Shown piece after piece: positions 55,934 through 64,000 of a DNA stretch of 64,000 nucleotides. Made by a program: the position numbers and the translations under genes. How positions within the stretch are numbered: the stretch's first letter is position 1; each line of letters begins with the position of its first letter. Source of the stretch: Hahella sp. HN01 (GTDB taxonomy: Bacteria; Pseudomonadota; Gammaproteobacteria; Pseudomonadales; Oleiphilaceae); NCBI RefSeq assembly GCF_018986435.1, contig NZ_JAHMIN010000004.1:190503-254502 (forward strand), given 5' to 3'. The notes under the pieces were generated by a model. The model searched no databases. It was not told the DNA's origin and worked only from the letters and a program-made list of their open reading frames with translations.

Positions 55934-56230
55934 TTAGAACCAGGAAACACTGCGAGGGTGGCGCTCGGTCAGCTCGACGAACTGTGCGTAGTCTGCTGTC
56001 GCAATGGCGTCTGCGGCGGTGATGCCTCGCGCTGTCAGGTCTTCCTGTAGTGCATGCACCTGGACGCCTGCATCGAGTAGCCCTTGTATCAGTGCGTTTT
56101 CCTTATGTTCCTTGGCCCATATTACGCCGTCCTCAATTAAAAGCAGACTGTCGTCGGGACCAATCAATTCGGCGCAGGTTTTAAGCAGTTCGCGATGGCG
56201 AATGCCTTTATTGAATATATGTAACACCAT
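55934..56230 (-). CDS. tusB: Sulfur relay protein TusB (DsrH family)
   Basis: A 98-aa protein starting MVLHIFNKG, with LIEDGVIWA and LQEDLTARGI, typical of TusB/DsrH. Third subunit of the TusBCD complex; lies between tusC and tusE. Confidence 0.9.
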   Translation of the reverse strand: MVLHIFNKGIRHRELLKTCAELIGPDDSLLLIEDGVIWAKEHKENALIQGLLDAGVQVHALQEDLTARGITAADAIATADYAQFVELTERHPRSVSWF

Positions 56231-56272
56231 GGCGTGTGAGTATTGCTGAAATAATGAGTTAAAGAAGTCGAT

Positions 56273-56644
56273 TCAAAAGCTGAAAATATGATCCGCCGTC
56301 GCCATTTTTTCCTTAATGGCGTCGATCTCCAGAGCCTCAACCGGCATGCTCAGATCGTCCGTGCTGAGGGCGAACTTATCTAATGCCTCCATGGAGACAA
56401 AGATCTTTTCTACGCCGTAAATCGGCAAAGCTTTGAATCCTTTTGCATGATTTTTCATGGCGATAGGAGCGGGATCGATATTTTTCGACAGTTGGAAAAC
56501 GCCTTCCTCCAGAAAGATGACTTCCACATCCTGATCGAAAACCGCCGCCGCCAGCACTGCATCCAGGCCTTCCGCCCCGTATGCGTCGCCGAATGGTGGG
56601 CGGGTGATCAGGTATAACAAACGCTTTTTGCCTGTTTCGCTCAC
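56273..56644 (-). CDS. tusC: Sulfur relay protein TusC (DsrF family)
   Basis: A 123-aa DsrE/F-fold protein: LYLITRPPFGDAYGAEGLDAVLAAAVFDQ and VIFLEEGVFQL. The start is a GTG at 56644 directly after the tusD stop (TAACGTG), with GGAGCAGG inside tusD as ribosome site, so the two are translationally coupled. Confidence 0.9.
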   Translation of the reverse strand: MSETGKKRLLYLITRPPFGDAYGAEGLDAVLAAAVFDQDVEVIFLEEGVFQLSKNIDPAPIAMKNHAKGFKALPIYGVEKIFVSMEALDKFALSTDDLSMPVEALEIDAIKEKMATADHIFSF

Positions 56645-56645
56645 G

Positions 56646-57041
56646 TTAGCCTGCTCCAAATGTGATGACGCGGTCAGAATACAGGGCGGCGTCCACAAGC
56701 TGTCCGAGCCCGGACAGCTCAAACTCGCTTTGTAGTGAGTCGCCGCTGCGCTGATAACGTTCAGCTTCCGATGGGGTGATGACGCCGCGCTTGACGCTAG
56801 CTCCAATACAGGCGACCAGATCGAGATTATGCTCTCGTTTGAGCGTCGCCCACTCGGCGGGAAGATAGGCGTCGTCCTGTGGCGCAATGCTGAGGGAGGA
56901 AGCGTTCAGTACGCCGTCATGGTAAAAAAAGATGCGGTAAATACTATGGCCCCTGGCCAGAACGGCTTTGGCGAACTGGCAGGCGGAGTAGGGCGCCTGT
57001 GACGAAAAAGGGGCGCCGTAAACGACAATGGTATATTTCAT
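56646..57041 (-). CDS. tusD: Sulfurtransferase TusD (DsrE family)
   Basis: A 131-aa DsrE-fold protein. Catalytic Cys in VACIGASVKRGV near residue 78 and start MKYTIVVYGAPFSSQ typify TusD. It takes persulfide from TusA. First gene of the tusDCBE-trpD2 operon. Confidence 0.93.
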   Translation of the reverse strand: MKYTIVVYGAPFSSQAPYSACQFAKAVLARGHSIYRIFFYHDGVLNASSLSIAPQDDAYLPAEWATLKREHNLDLVACIGASVKRGVITPSEAERYQRSGDSLQSEFELSGLGQLVDAALYSDRVITFGAG

Positions 57042-57053
57042 GACAAATAAAAA

Positions 57054-57072
57054 AGCCCGGTTAGACCGGGCT
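57054..57072. terminator. Hairpin between tusD and the BI-1 gene
   Basis: agcccggt (57054-57061) with accgggct (57065-57072); on the minus strand the A-run before it becomes TTTTTT, ending the BI-1 family gene just upstream of tusD. Confidence 0.75.
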
Positions 57073-57092
57073 TATGTTAAACCTATTTAGGA

Positions 57093-57788
57093 TCAATCGT
57101 CACCGCCGAACGCCAGGATTAGGTTCAGCAGGCTGATAAACAGGTTATATATGGACGCGTACAGAGATACCGCCGCCAGGATATAGTTGGTCTCACCGCC
57201 ATGAACGATGGCGCTGGTTTGATACAGGATACCTGCGGACGCGAACAGTACGATAGCGCCTGAGATCGCCAGAGAGAACGCGCTGCTCTGGATGAAGAAG
57301 CTCATGATGATGCAGCCAACGATGACCCAGAAGCCTGCAACCAGGAAACCGGCCAGGAAGCTGAAGTCTTTCTTGCTGATCAGGGCGTAAGCGGACAGGC
57401 CAAAGAATACGAATGCGGTCAGACCCAGCGCGCTGGTTACCGCCTGTGCGGCGCCGCCTGCGATCAACTGTCCAACGATCGGACCAATTGTCAGACCCAA
57501 CAGGCCGGTGAATGCGAACGCCAGCACCAAGCCCCATACGCTGTTAGCGACTCTTTGAATCACAAAGCTGATCGCCAGGGCGCCGAAGAACGCGCCGTAA
57601 TGCACGATTGCGTTGAACGGCATGCTTGATGACAAGAATGCAGTGAAAGCGGAAAAGGCCAGGGTCATGCCCAGTAGCCAGTAAGTGTTTTTCAGAACGT
57701 TGGCGGCGGTGGACGAATCTACTGCCGTTCCGTAGCCTTGCCTAAAGTCGGCGACGGCTGAGTCATTGTTAAAGCGTCTGTTATCCAT
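57093..57788 (-). CDS. yccA: Bax inhibitor-1 family membrane protein (YccA-like)
   Basis: A 231-aa protein with seven hydrophobic segments and the BI-1 ending (LYASIYNLFISLLNLILAFGGDD). E. coli YccA, an FtsH modulator, is 219 aa and also lies near tusE. Own terminator separates it from the tus operon. Confidence 0.88.
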   Translation of the reverse strand: MDNRRFNNDSAVADFRQGYGTAVDSSTAANVLKNTYWLLGMTLAFSAFTAFLSSSMPFNAIVHYGAFFGALAISFVIQRVANSVWGLVLAFAFTGLLGLTIGPIVGQLIAGGAAQAVTSALGLTAFVFFGLSAYALISKKDFSFLAGFLVAGFWVIVGCIIMSFFIQSSAFSLAISGAIVLFASAGILYQTSAIVHGGETNYILAAVSLYASIYNLFISLLNLILAFGGDD

Positions 57789-58078
57789 GAACGTCTCCAG
57801 TTAAAAAGCTATTTGGTTCTATATTAGTGACGGAAAGGGAAATTTCAATCTTTGTCGTAGCCAAAGAAGATAAATTATTCGTTACAGAAAGCCTTGTGTG
57901 TCGGGGTTTTCAGGTAAAAGTTCAGTATACGTGTTGATACGAAAGAATTTGTCCGACGGATTAAGTGAAAGGTTAGACTCTGAGTAAAACGAAGAAGAAG
58001 CTAGGAGATATAGGAGATAAGAGTGGGGATTCGGCGAATACTTGCTTTAGATCCTCTCCGCAAGGGCGGAGAAAGAAG

Positions 58079-58169
58079 TGGCGGTGAGCCAGGGATTCGA
58101 ACCCCGGGTAGGCTATTAACCTACGGCGGTTTTCAAGACCGCTGCTTTCAACCACTCAGCCAGCTCACC
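58079..58169 (-). tRNA. tRNA-Ser (UGA anticodon)
   Basis: 91 bases including the encoded CCA. Acceptor GGTGAGC pairs with GCTCACC, discriminator G; anticodon loop CTTGAAA gives UGA; long variable arm of the serine type; T-arm GGTTCGAATCC. A small hairpin at 58055-58072 follows on the minus strand. Confidence 0.95.
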
Positions 58170-58755
58170 GTTAAGAGTGTCTGTGTGACACGAGCCGTGC
58201 ATAATACTCAAAATTTTTTGGGTGTCAACAGGTTTGAAGATTGCGCCCTAACAAAGTTCTTCAGTGACTAACATTTAAGCATAAATAAGGCCCAGCCTGT
58301 TTAGTTGTGGCTAAAGAATACGCTGGGCGATGATTTCAATCCTCGCCCGGGTCGTACAGCTTGAAGTGATATTTAACCAATGAGCGGTTAAGAGTTCTTA
58401 GTCCGCACTGCCGCCCAAACGTACAGCGCCTGTCATTTTTGGCCCGCCGTAGACCTCGGGCGAACCTGGGTCGGCTGTTTTTCAGTTGAGTGCGTTGGAT
58501 AAGAAAGCCGTCATAACGATTGTTGCGGTAAAACCAGCGCCAATGGAAGCCTCGCCTAAGATCGCTGCGAAAAGCGCTGACCCATGGCTGGCGTCTACCG
58601 AAAAAGACTTTCTCTTTAGGGTGCTTTCTAGGCTTGCGGATACTGTCTGCTCCTTTATTTACTTTTTACAGTTATTGCGGTCCCGCATACTGTCTTCAAG
58701 TCTGTAATCTGATATCTTTCCAGCCCTTGTTTTATTCCGCGAAAGTACAGAGTCC
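58170..58755. other. Long intergenic region between tRNA-Ser and trpS
   Basis: About 586 bases with no gene I can support. gcccagc (58290-58296) and gctgggc (58322-58328) form an outer stem around an inner tttag/ctaaa stem; on the minus strand this is followed by TTATTTAT, so it could end a minus-strand transcript. A 73-codon frame at 58486-58707 has a TTG start and no ribosome site. Confidence 0.45.
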
Positions 58756-59766
58756 ATGAGCAAGCAGATTGTATTAACGGGTATCACCACTACCGGCATT
58801 CCTCACCTGGGTAACTATGCGGGCGCTATTCGTCCTGCCATTGAAGCCAGTAAGCAGGACGGGGTGCAGTCTTATTTCTTCCTGGCGGATTATCACGCCT
58901 TGATCAAGTGCCACGAGCCTGAGCGCGTCAGGGAATCCACCAAAGCCATCGCGGCGACTTGGCTTGCTTGCGGTCTGGACCCGGAAAAAGTGACGTTCTA
59001 CCGTCAATCTGATATTCCGGAAATTCTTGAACTGAACTGGTTGCTGACCAGCGTGACGGCGAAAGGTCTGATGAACCGCGCTCACGCTTATAAAGCCGCA
59101 GTGCAGGAGAACATTGAGAAAGGCGACGCCGATCCTGATAAAGGCGTGACCATGGGCCTGTTCAGCTATCCAGTGCTGATGTCGGCGGACATTCTGATGT
59201 TTAATGCGCACAAGGTGCCTGTCGGTAAGGATCAGGTGCAGCATCTGGAAATGTGTCGTGATATTGCGGCTCGCTTTAACCATATCTTCGGCGAAACCTT
59301 CGTGTTGCCGGAAGTGGTGGTCAGTGAGGAGTCTATGGTGTTGCCTGGCCTGGACGGGCGCAAAATGAGCAAGAGCTACAACAACACCATTCCTTTGTTC
59401 GAGCCGGAAAAGAAATTCAGAAAGCTGATCAACAAAATCGTCACCAACTCGTTGGAGCCTGGTGAACCGAAAGAGACCGACGGCTGCAGCCTGTTTGCGA
59501 TTTATTCCGCATTCGCCAAACCAGAAGAAGTGGCGAACATGCGTAAGCAATACGCGGAAGGCATCGGTTGGGGCGAAACCAAGAAGCAGTTGTTCGAATA
59601 CTTGAACGAGATCCTGGCCGACAAGCGTGAACGCTACAACGAACTGATGCAGGACCCCGCCTATATTGAAGCTACGCTGCAGCAAGGCGCGGAAAAGGCC
59701 AGAGAAAAGGCGGCGGTATTGCTGGCCAAGGCCAAGCAAGCGGTAGGCATCGGGCCTATTCGCTAA
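58756..59766 (+). CDS. trpS: Tryptophanyl-tRNA synthetase
   Basis: A 336-aa class Ic synthetase charging tRNA-Trp. HIGH-type motif PHLGNYAGA (15-23), [19 protein letters not shown] and the KMSKS loop ([10 protein letters not shown], about 203-212). E. coli TrpS is 334 aa. ATG 58756 starts the protein directly; the long upstream spacer carries no attenuator I can recognise. Confidence 0.96.
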   Translation: MSKQIVLTGITTTGIPHLGNYAGAIRPAIEASKQDGVQSYFFLADYHALIKCHEPERVRESTKAIAATWLACGLDPEKVTFYRQSDIPEILELNWLLTSVTAKGLMNRAHAYKAAVQENIEKGDADPDKGVTMGLFSYPVLMSADILMFNAHKVPVGKDQVQHLEMCRDIAARFNHIFGETFVLPEVVVSEESMVLPGLDGRKMSKSYNNTIPLFEPEKKFRKLINKIVTNSLEPGEPKETDGCSLFAIYSAFAKPEEVANMRKQYAEGIGWGETKKQLFEYLNEILADKRERYNELMQDPAYIEATLQQGAEKAREKAAVLLAKAKQAVGIGPIR

Positions 59767-59798
59767 TCGATTGACTCGACAGGCGGACGGAAAGGGGC

Positions 59799-60791
59799 AT
59801 GCGCACATTCAACTGGGGTATCATTGCGCCAGGGCGCATCGCCCAACGTTTCGCCGCCTGCTTTGAGACTATTGAAAACGCCAGAGTGCTGGCGGTCGCC
59901 AGCTCCAATCGCGAGCGCGGCGACGCTTTCGCCCAACGCTTTGGCTGCGGACGGGTTTACGGGGATTACACTGAACTCGCCCGTGACCCGGACATTGACG
60001 CCATCTATATCGCCAATCCCCATCGTTATCATTTAGAAACTGCGCTGCTGTGCATCGAAGCCGGCAAGCCTGTGCTATGTGAAAAACCGTTGACCGTTTC
60101 CGCTGCGCAGGCGCGCGCATTGATGGACGCCGCCTCTCACCATCAGGTTTTCCTGATGGAGGCGCTCTGGACGCGTTTCATACCTGTCTGGCGTCAGGTC
60201 AAACAATGGCTGGACGCCGGCGCGATAGGCGATGTGGTCCTGATGGACTCCCGTTTTGGCTTCAAAGCGGAAAGGGTGCAGGGAGACCGTCTGTTCGAAT
60301 TGAGCCTTGCCGGCGGTTCACTGCTTGATATCGGTATCTATAACCTTTCCATGTCCCAGTTTGTCATGGGGCGTGATCCAGTCTCCTTTATATGCGATGG
60401 CGTGGTGGGCGAAACCGGCGTGGACGAGCGGGTTTCCGCCATTCTCAACTATGGCGGCCCGGCCAGTCAGTTCACCTGCAATCTGCTGTCCAACACGGAC
60501 AATCGTTTTCTTATCTACGGCACCAAAGGACGCATCGAAGTTCCCGCTGATTTTTGGGAAGCCTCGACCGTGACGCTGACTACAGATGACGGCGTCTCCG
60601 AGACGTTTGAGGGGCCGCTGTTGGCGAACGGGTTCGAGTATCAGGTCATGCACGCGATGGAGCGTATTCGCGCTGGCGAACTGCAGAGCGATGTGATTCC
60701 CTGGCGCGATACCCTCGCCACCCAGACTTTAATGGACGCCATACTTGCCCGCCTGGGCGTGGTCTATCCCTTCCTCTCCGAGCGGCAATAA
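59799..60791 (+). CDS. Gfo/Idh/MocA family oxidoreductase
   Basis: A 330-aa NAD(P)-dependent oxidoreductase: nucleotide motif GIIAPGRIAQRF (8-19), DAIYIANPHRYHLE, then the family's CEKPLTVSAAQA with the catalytic Lys. Substrates are usually sugars or dihydrodiols; unknown here. 32 bases after trpS, probably co-transcribed. Confidence 0.88.
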   Translation: MRTFNWGIIAPGRIAQRFAACFETIENARVLAVASSNRERGDAFAQRFGCGRVYGDYTELARDPDIDAIYIANPHRYHLETALLCIEAGKPVLCEKPLTVSAAQARALMDAASHHQVFLMEALWTRFIPVWRQVKQWLDAGAIGDVVLMDSRFGFKAERVQGDRLFELSLAGGSLLDIGIYNLSMSQFVMGRDPVSFICDGVVGETGVDERVSAILNYGGPASQFTCNLLSNTDNRFLIYGTKGRIEVPADFWEASTVTLTTDDGVSETFEGPLLANGFEYQVMHAMERIRAGELQSDVIPWRDTLATQTLMDAILARLGVVYPFLSERQ

Positions 60792-60974
60792 GCGCCAGCG
60801 GCTAAACTTTCCTGCAATACCACATACTGATCAAATAGTTTGCGTCTGTTGAGACCGCTGGATTATTGGTAATTGGAATGATAGAAAGTCCATTTTCGAC
60901 AGCCTGCAATCATGGTGAACAGATTATGTTCTGGCTGCCGCTGTCGGCGTTTATGAATGCTAAGGAATAAATGC

Positions 60975-62531
60975 GTGCTGAAGGATATTAACGCTCATTT
61001 CAAACTGAAGGACTTCTGGCTGGCGACTTTGATTATGCTGGGCGCCATGCTGGCGTCACTGGTGATCACTCAAGTGCTGGCGCACCCCAACGTATTGCTG
61101 GTGCTGTTTCTTGGGGTGCTCGTCGCCGGCCTTAAAACCAGTGTCTGGCCTGCCTTATGGAGCTCGCTGCTGGGCTTTTTCGCTTACAACTACTTCTTTA
61201 CCCATCCTCATTACACCCTGAAGGTCACTCATTTAGAGGACCTGTTAACGATTATCTTCTTCCTGCTCTTATCTACCATCAGCGGTAATCTTGCTGTGCG
61301 TCTGAAAGAGCAGGTTTCTGCGATTCGCGAGAGCAAGCGGGAGGTAGAGGATCTGCTGTCCCTGAGCAGCAAGCTGAGTCTGGCCCCGGATCGGGCCTCC
61401 ATCATGCAGGTGGCGCTCAAAGAAATGGCCAAGCTTGTCGGCGCGCCAGTGCTGGCGTTTGAAAAGGGACAAGGTGAGCCTGGCGGCGCGGCGGATGCGC
61501 GTGGAGAACCATTTTCTTTGCCCCCGCCTGAGTTGGAACTCGCCAGACGCATATGGGAGCAGTCAGGTCCGGATTCCACGGGCGCGCTGACTTCTCCTGA
61601 GCAGCCATCCCAATACAAGTGGCTGCCGGTGCGTTCGGAAATGGGAGTGCTTTGTCTGCTGGGTGTCCCAGATGGGGCATACAAAGCTTTGGACTGGGAA
61701 ACCCACAGCCGCATCAGCAATCTGACGCAGCAACTGAAGCTGTCCCTGCTCAGGACCAAACTCAACGAGGAACTGGAGGAAGTGCGCTTTCAGGCTGAGA
61801 CTGAGCGTCTGCGGGCGGCGTTGCTTTCATCTGTTTCCCATGACTTGAAAACGCCCTTGGCGGCGATGATCGGCGCGGCCGGCAGTCTGTTGCAATATCA
61901 CGACCGCCTGTCCGACGAGGACCGCAGAGAGCTGATGGAAACCACGTTGCAGGAAGCGGAGCGTCTGGACCGCTATATCCAGAATCTGCTGGATATGACC
62001 CGTCTGGGATACGGCGCTTTGAAGCTGCACCGGGACTGGACTTCTCTGCACGATATAGTCGGCGCCGCGGTGAAAAGACTGGTGAATGAACTTAAGCCTT
62101 TAAAGGTCAATATTGAGCTGGCTGCGGACATTCCACTGCTGTATGTGCATGCCGCCCTGTTGGAGCAGGCGCTGATCAATATTCTGGAGAACGCCGCCAA
62201 GTTTTCGCCGGAAGGCGGCCGCATCGACATTCTGGCCAGAGTGGAGGATACGAGCCTGATCATTGATGTGGTCGATCAGGGGCCGGGGATTCCGGCGGAA
62301 GAGCGGGAGCAGGTGTTCAATATGTTCTATTCCGTCACCAAAGGCGACCGCAAGCCCAGTACCGGACTGGGGCTGGCCATTTGTCACGGCATGATCGGCG
62401 CCCATGGCGGCTCGGTGGAGGCGTTGGATGGTAAAGAAGGGCGTGGCGCGGATATCCGCATTGTCTTGCCGGTAGACCCACTGCCTGATTCGGATCTTGA
62501 TGGCGATTCGGAGGAGGGTGAAGCGGAGTAG
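60975..62531 (+). CDS. KdpD-like sensor histidine kinase (C-terminal half type)
   Basis: A 518-aa kinase lacking the N-terminal KdpD and USP domains of full KdpD (about 900 aa). Residues about 10-105 hold four TM segments (DUF4118 type: LWSSLLGFFAYNYFFTHPHYTL), then a GAF-like stretch, HisKA with the phosphorylated H289 (SSVSHDLKTPLAAMIGAAG) and HATPase (NILENAAKFSPEGGR, GPGIPAEERE, GLGLAICHGM). Start: GTG 60975 with AAGGA eight bases upstream is preferred; ATG 60957 is possible. No response regulator or kdp genes lie in the window; a trkH gene is convergent next to it. Confidence 0.85.
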   Translation: MLKDINAHFKLKDFWLATLIMLGAMLASLVITQVLAHPNVLLVLFLGVLVAGLKTSVWPALWSSLLGFFAYNYFFTHPHYTLKVTHLEDLLTIIFFLLLSTISGNLAVRLKEQVSAIRESKREVEDLLSLSSKLSLAPDRASIMQVALKEMAKLVGAPVLAFEKGQGEPGGAADARGEPFSLPPPELELARRIWEQSGPDSTGALTSPEQPSQYKWLPVRSEMGVLCLLGVPDGAYKALDWETHSRISNLTQQLKLSLLRTKLNEELEEVRFQAETERLRAALLSSVSHDLKTPLAAMIGAAGSLLQYHDRLSDEDRRELMETTLQEAERLDRYIQNLLDMTRLGYGALKLHRDWTSLHDIVGAAVKRLVNELKPLKVNIELAADIPLLYVHAALLEQALINILENAAKFSPEGGRIDILARVEDTSLIIDVVDQGPGIPAEEREQVFNMFYSVTKGDRKPSTGLGLAICHGMIGAHGGSVEALDGKEGRGADIRIVLPVDPLPDSDLDGDSEEGEAE

Positions 62532-62540
62532 GCTTTTTTA

Positions 62541-62638
62541 CGCTATCCGCTATCCGCTATCCGCTATCCGCTATCCGCTATCCGCTATCCGCTATCCGCT
62601 ATCCGCTATCCGCTATCCGCTATCCGCTATCCGCTATC
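62541..62638. repeat. Heptanucleotide tandem repeat, 14 perfect copies
   Basis: The unit cgctatc is repeated exactly 14 times without a mismatch. The array starts 10 bases after the sensor-kinase stop and its last copy contains the trkH stop codon (cta, 62634-62636). It lies outside both coding regions except for that stop. Confidence 0.97.
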
Positions 62639-64000
62639 TGCGCCAGAAGTGGGGCAGGAATATGGCCAGAAGCGTGAAGTATTCCAGACGCCCCAGGATC
62701 ATGCCGAAGGACAGCACCCAGGTGCCTGTGTCGCTGACCGGGGCGAAGTTGCTGCCCAATTCCGCAAACGCTGGACCCAGCACGTTGAGGCAGGCCGCTA
62801 CGGCGGTGAAAGAAGACCAGAACTCCAGTCCTGTCGCCATCAGCGCCAAAGTCAGTATCAGTGTGCTGCCGGCGGCGAAGCTCATGAAGGCGGCCGTCGC
62901 GCTGGTGACGTCAGAGCCGACGGAGCGCCCCTGATATTTCATGACGAATACGCCGCGAGGATGCACGATCCGCTTGAACTCAAGACTGATGGACTTGATG
63001 GAAATGATATTGCGAATGATCTTGTTGCCGCCAGCGGTGGAGCCTGCGCAGCCTCCCAGATAGCCGGCGAAGACCAGCAGCATGGCGGTGGCTTCCGGCC
63101 AGTCTGTGAAGCTGGCGGCGCCAAATCCGGTGCTGGTGATAAAGGAAACCAGATGGAAAGCGGAGTCGCTGAGCGCGGTGAAAGGGTCGTGGTACTTCTG
63201 CGCTTTCAACAGCATGATGCATAAAAGCAATGACAGGCCCGCCACAATCAGCAGGAACGTGCGGGTTTCTTCGTCTTTGAGGTATACAAAGGGATTGCGG
63301 GCGCGGAACACCTTGAAGTGCAAGGCGAAGCTGATGGCGCCAAGCAGCATGAACACATCAGAAACCGCCAGGATTAGATGGCTTTGGAAGTAACCCATGC
63401 TGGCGTCATGAGTGGAGAATCCGCCTGTGGAAACGGTAGTGAAGCTGTGCGCGACCGCGTCGTAAAAGCTCATGCCGGCGACGAAATAGGCGAGGGCGCA
63501 CAGCACGGTAATGGCGATATAAACAATCCAGAGATAGTGCGCCGTATTGGCGACACGTGGCGATAGCTTATCGTCTTTGACCGGTCCGGGCGTTTCCGCC
63601 TTCAACAGTTTCATACCGCCCACGTTCAACATGGGCAATACCGCCACCACGAATATCACCACACCTAAGCCTCCCAGCCATTGCAGGAACTGTCGATACA
63701 GTAGGAAGGTTTTGGGTAATTCGTCCAGTCCGCTCAGAACGGTGGCGCCGGTTGTGGTCAGGGCGCTGATGGATTCAAACACGCCATCGGTGAAGCTGAC
63801 GTCTGTAACCAGAATAATGGGGATCGCTCCCAAGACGCCGCTGCACATCCAGGTGAGACTGGCGAACAACAATGAATCGCGGTAGCCAATTTTGGTGAGA
63901 TCGGATCTGCGATAGCGAGACCAGAATAAGTAAGACGCCGCCAGCATCGCTAAGGCGGGAGCCATAAAGGCCTGCTGCACGTTGTCGCGAAACAACGCCA
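62634..64000 (-). CDS. trkH: Potassium uptake protein TrkH (N-terminus cut by window edge)
   Basis: About 455 residues of a protein usually about 483 aa; the frame is open to the window edge. It has the K+ filter-like segments of the Trk family: ESISALTTTGATVL, HSFTTVSTGGFSTHD, LVSFITSTGFGAASF and GSTAGGNKIIRN, CLNVLGPAFAELGSN. Channel-like membrane subunit that works with TrkA. Its stop codon lies in the last copy of the 7-bp tandem repeat. Confidence 0.93.
   Translation of the reverse strand, partial: ALFRDNVQQAFMAPALAMLAASYLFWSRYRRSDLTKIGYRDSLLFASLTWMCSGVLGAIPIILVTDVSFTDGVFESISALTTTGATVLSGLDELPKTFLLYRQFLQWLGGLGVVIFVVAVLPMLNVGGMKLLKAETPGPVKDDKLSPRVANTAHYLWIVYIAITVLCALAYFVAGMSFYDAVAHSFTTVSTGGFSTHDASMGYFQSHLILAVSDVFMLLGAISFALHFKVFRARNPFVYLKDEETRTFLLIVAGLSLLLCIMLLKAQKYHDPFTALSDSAFHLVSFITSTGFGAASFTDWPEATAMLLVFAGYLGGCAGSTAGGNKIIRNIISIKSISLEFKRIVHPRGVFVMKYQGRSVGSDVTSATAAFMSFAAGSTLILTLALMATGLEFWSSFTAVAACLNVLGPAFAELGSNFAPVSDTGTWVLSFGMILGRLEYFTLLAIFLPHFWRR

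Noticed and set aside
58486-58707. 73-codon plus-strand frame before trpS
   Set aside because: TTG start and no ribosome site; composition unlike neighbouring proteins.
62541-62638. CRISPR array
   Set aside because: The 7-bp units are contiguous with no spacers and no cas genes are present.
62497-62934. 145-codon plus-strand frame crossing the heptamer array
   Set aside because: It is produced by reading through the repeat (periodic RYPLSAI) and lies antisense to trkH; no ribosome site.

Overview
The window looks like a piece of a gammaproteobacterial chromosome, most likely a marine Hahella or a close relative (Oceanospirillales/Pseudomonadales type). This rests on the recognisable gene content: a FimL-like pilus regulator of the Pseudomonas kind, the mltD-gloB / yafS-rnhA-dnaQ block also found in enteric bacteria, a tusDCBE-trpD2 block, NhaB, NfuA, MetH and the yejABEF transporter. 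GC is moderate and fairly even. I could not run any database search, so the genus is an inference.

Layout. Bases 1-10890 carry one tightly packed plus-strand cluster that is not housekeeping: the end of an SDR gene, a two-domain crotonase, a BoxB-like diiron oxygenase, a flavin-halogenase-like enzyme, a fusion of a NadB/fumarate-reductase-like flavoprotein with a benzoate-CoA-ligase-like domain, a methyltransferase, a metallo-beta-lactamase-fold hydrolase and an SDR-like protein lacking the usual Tyr/Lys pair. Together they suggest aryl-CoA activation, ring epoxidation, ring opening or hydration, and tailoring, as in the aerobic benzoyl-CoA (box) pathway but apparently turned to biosynthesis. 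This is the most interesting part of the window. Two small unknown genes and a YegD-type Hsp70 follow. From about 13.4 to 14.3 kb lie small orphan genes.

From 14.5 to 25.3 kb: an orphan glycerol/sugar-type ABC binding protein, a SulP transporter overlapping a double universal stress protein, DAHP synthase, a DUF1631-PilZ pair, a lipoprotein alpha/beta hydrolase and FabI. From 25.6 to 31.1 kb: the minus-strand yejABEF peptide/microcin C transporter operon. From 31.5 to 46.6 kb: an HDOD protein, MltD, GloB, YafS-RnhA-DnaQ, NhaB, FimL, a membrane protein, an SCP2 protein, SohB, AcuI/YhdH and a Kef-type antiporter.

From 46.7 to 57.8 kb sulfur and methionine metabolism predominates: a CysI-type sulfite reductase with a DUF934 partner, MetH, NfuA and the Tus sulfur relay for tRNA thiolation, followed by a YccA/BI-1 protein. 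A tRNA-Ser(UGA) lies at 58.1 kb, then TrpS, a Gfo/Idh/MocA oxidoreductase, a shortened KdpD-like sensor kinase and, convergent with it, a TrkH potassium channel subunit. A perfect 14-copy 7-bp tandem repeat sits between the last two genes.
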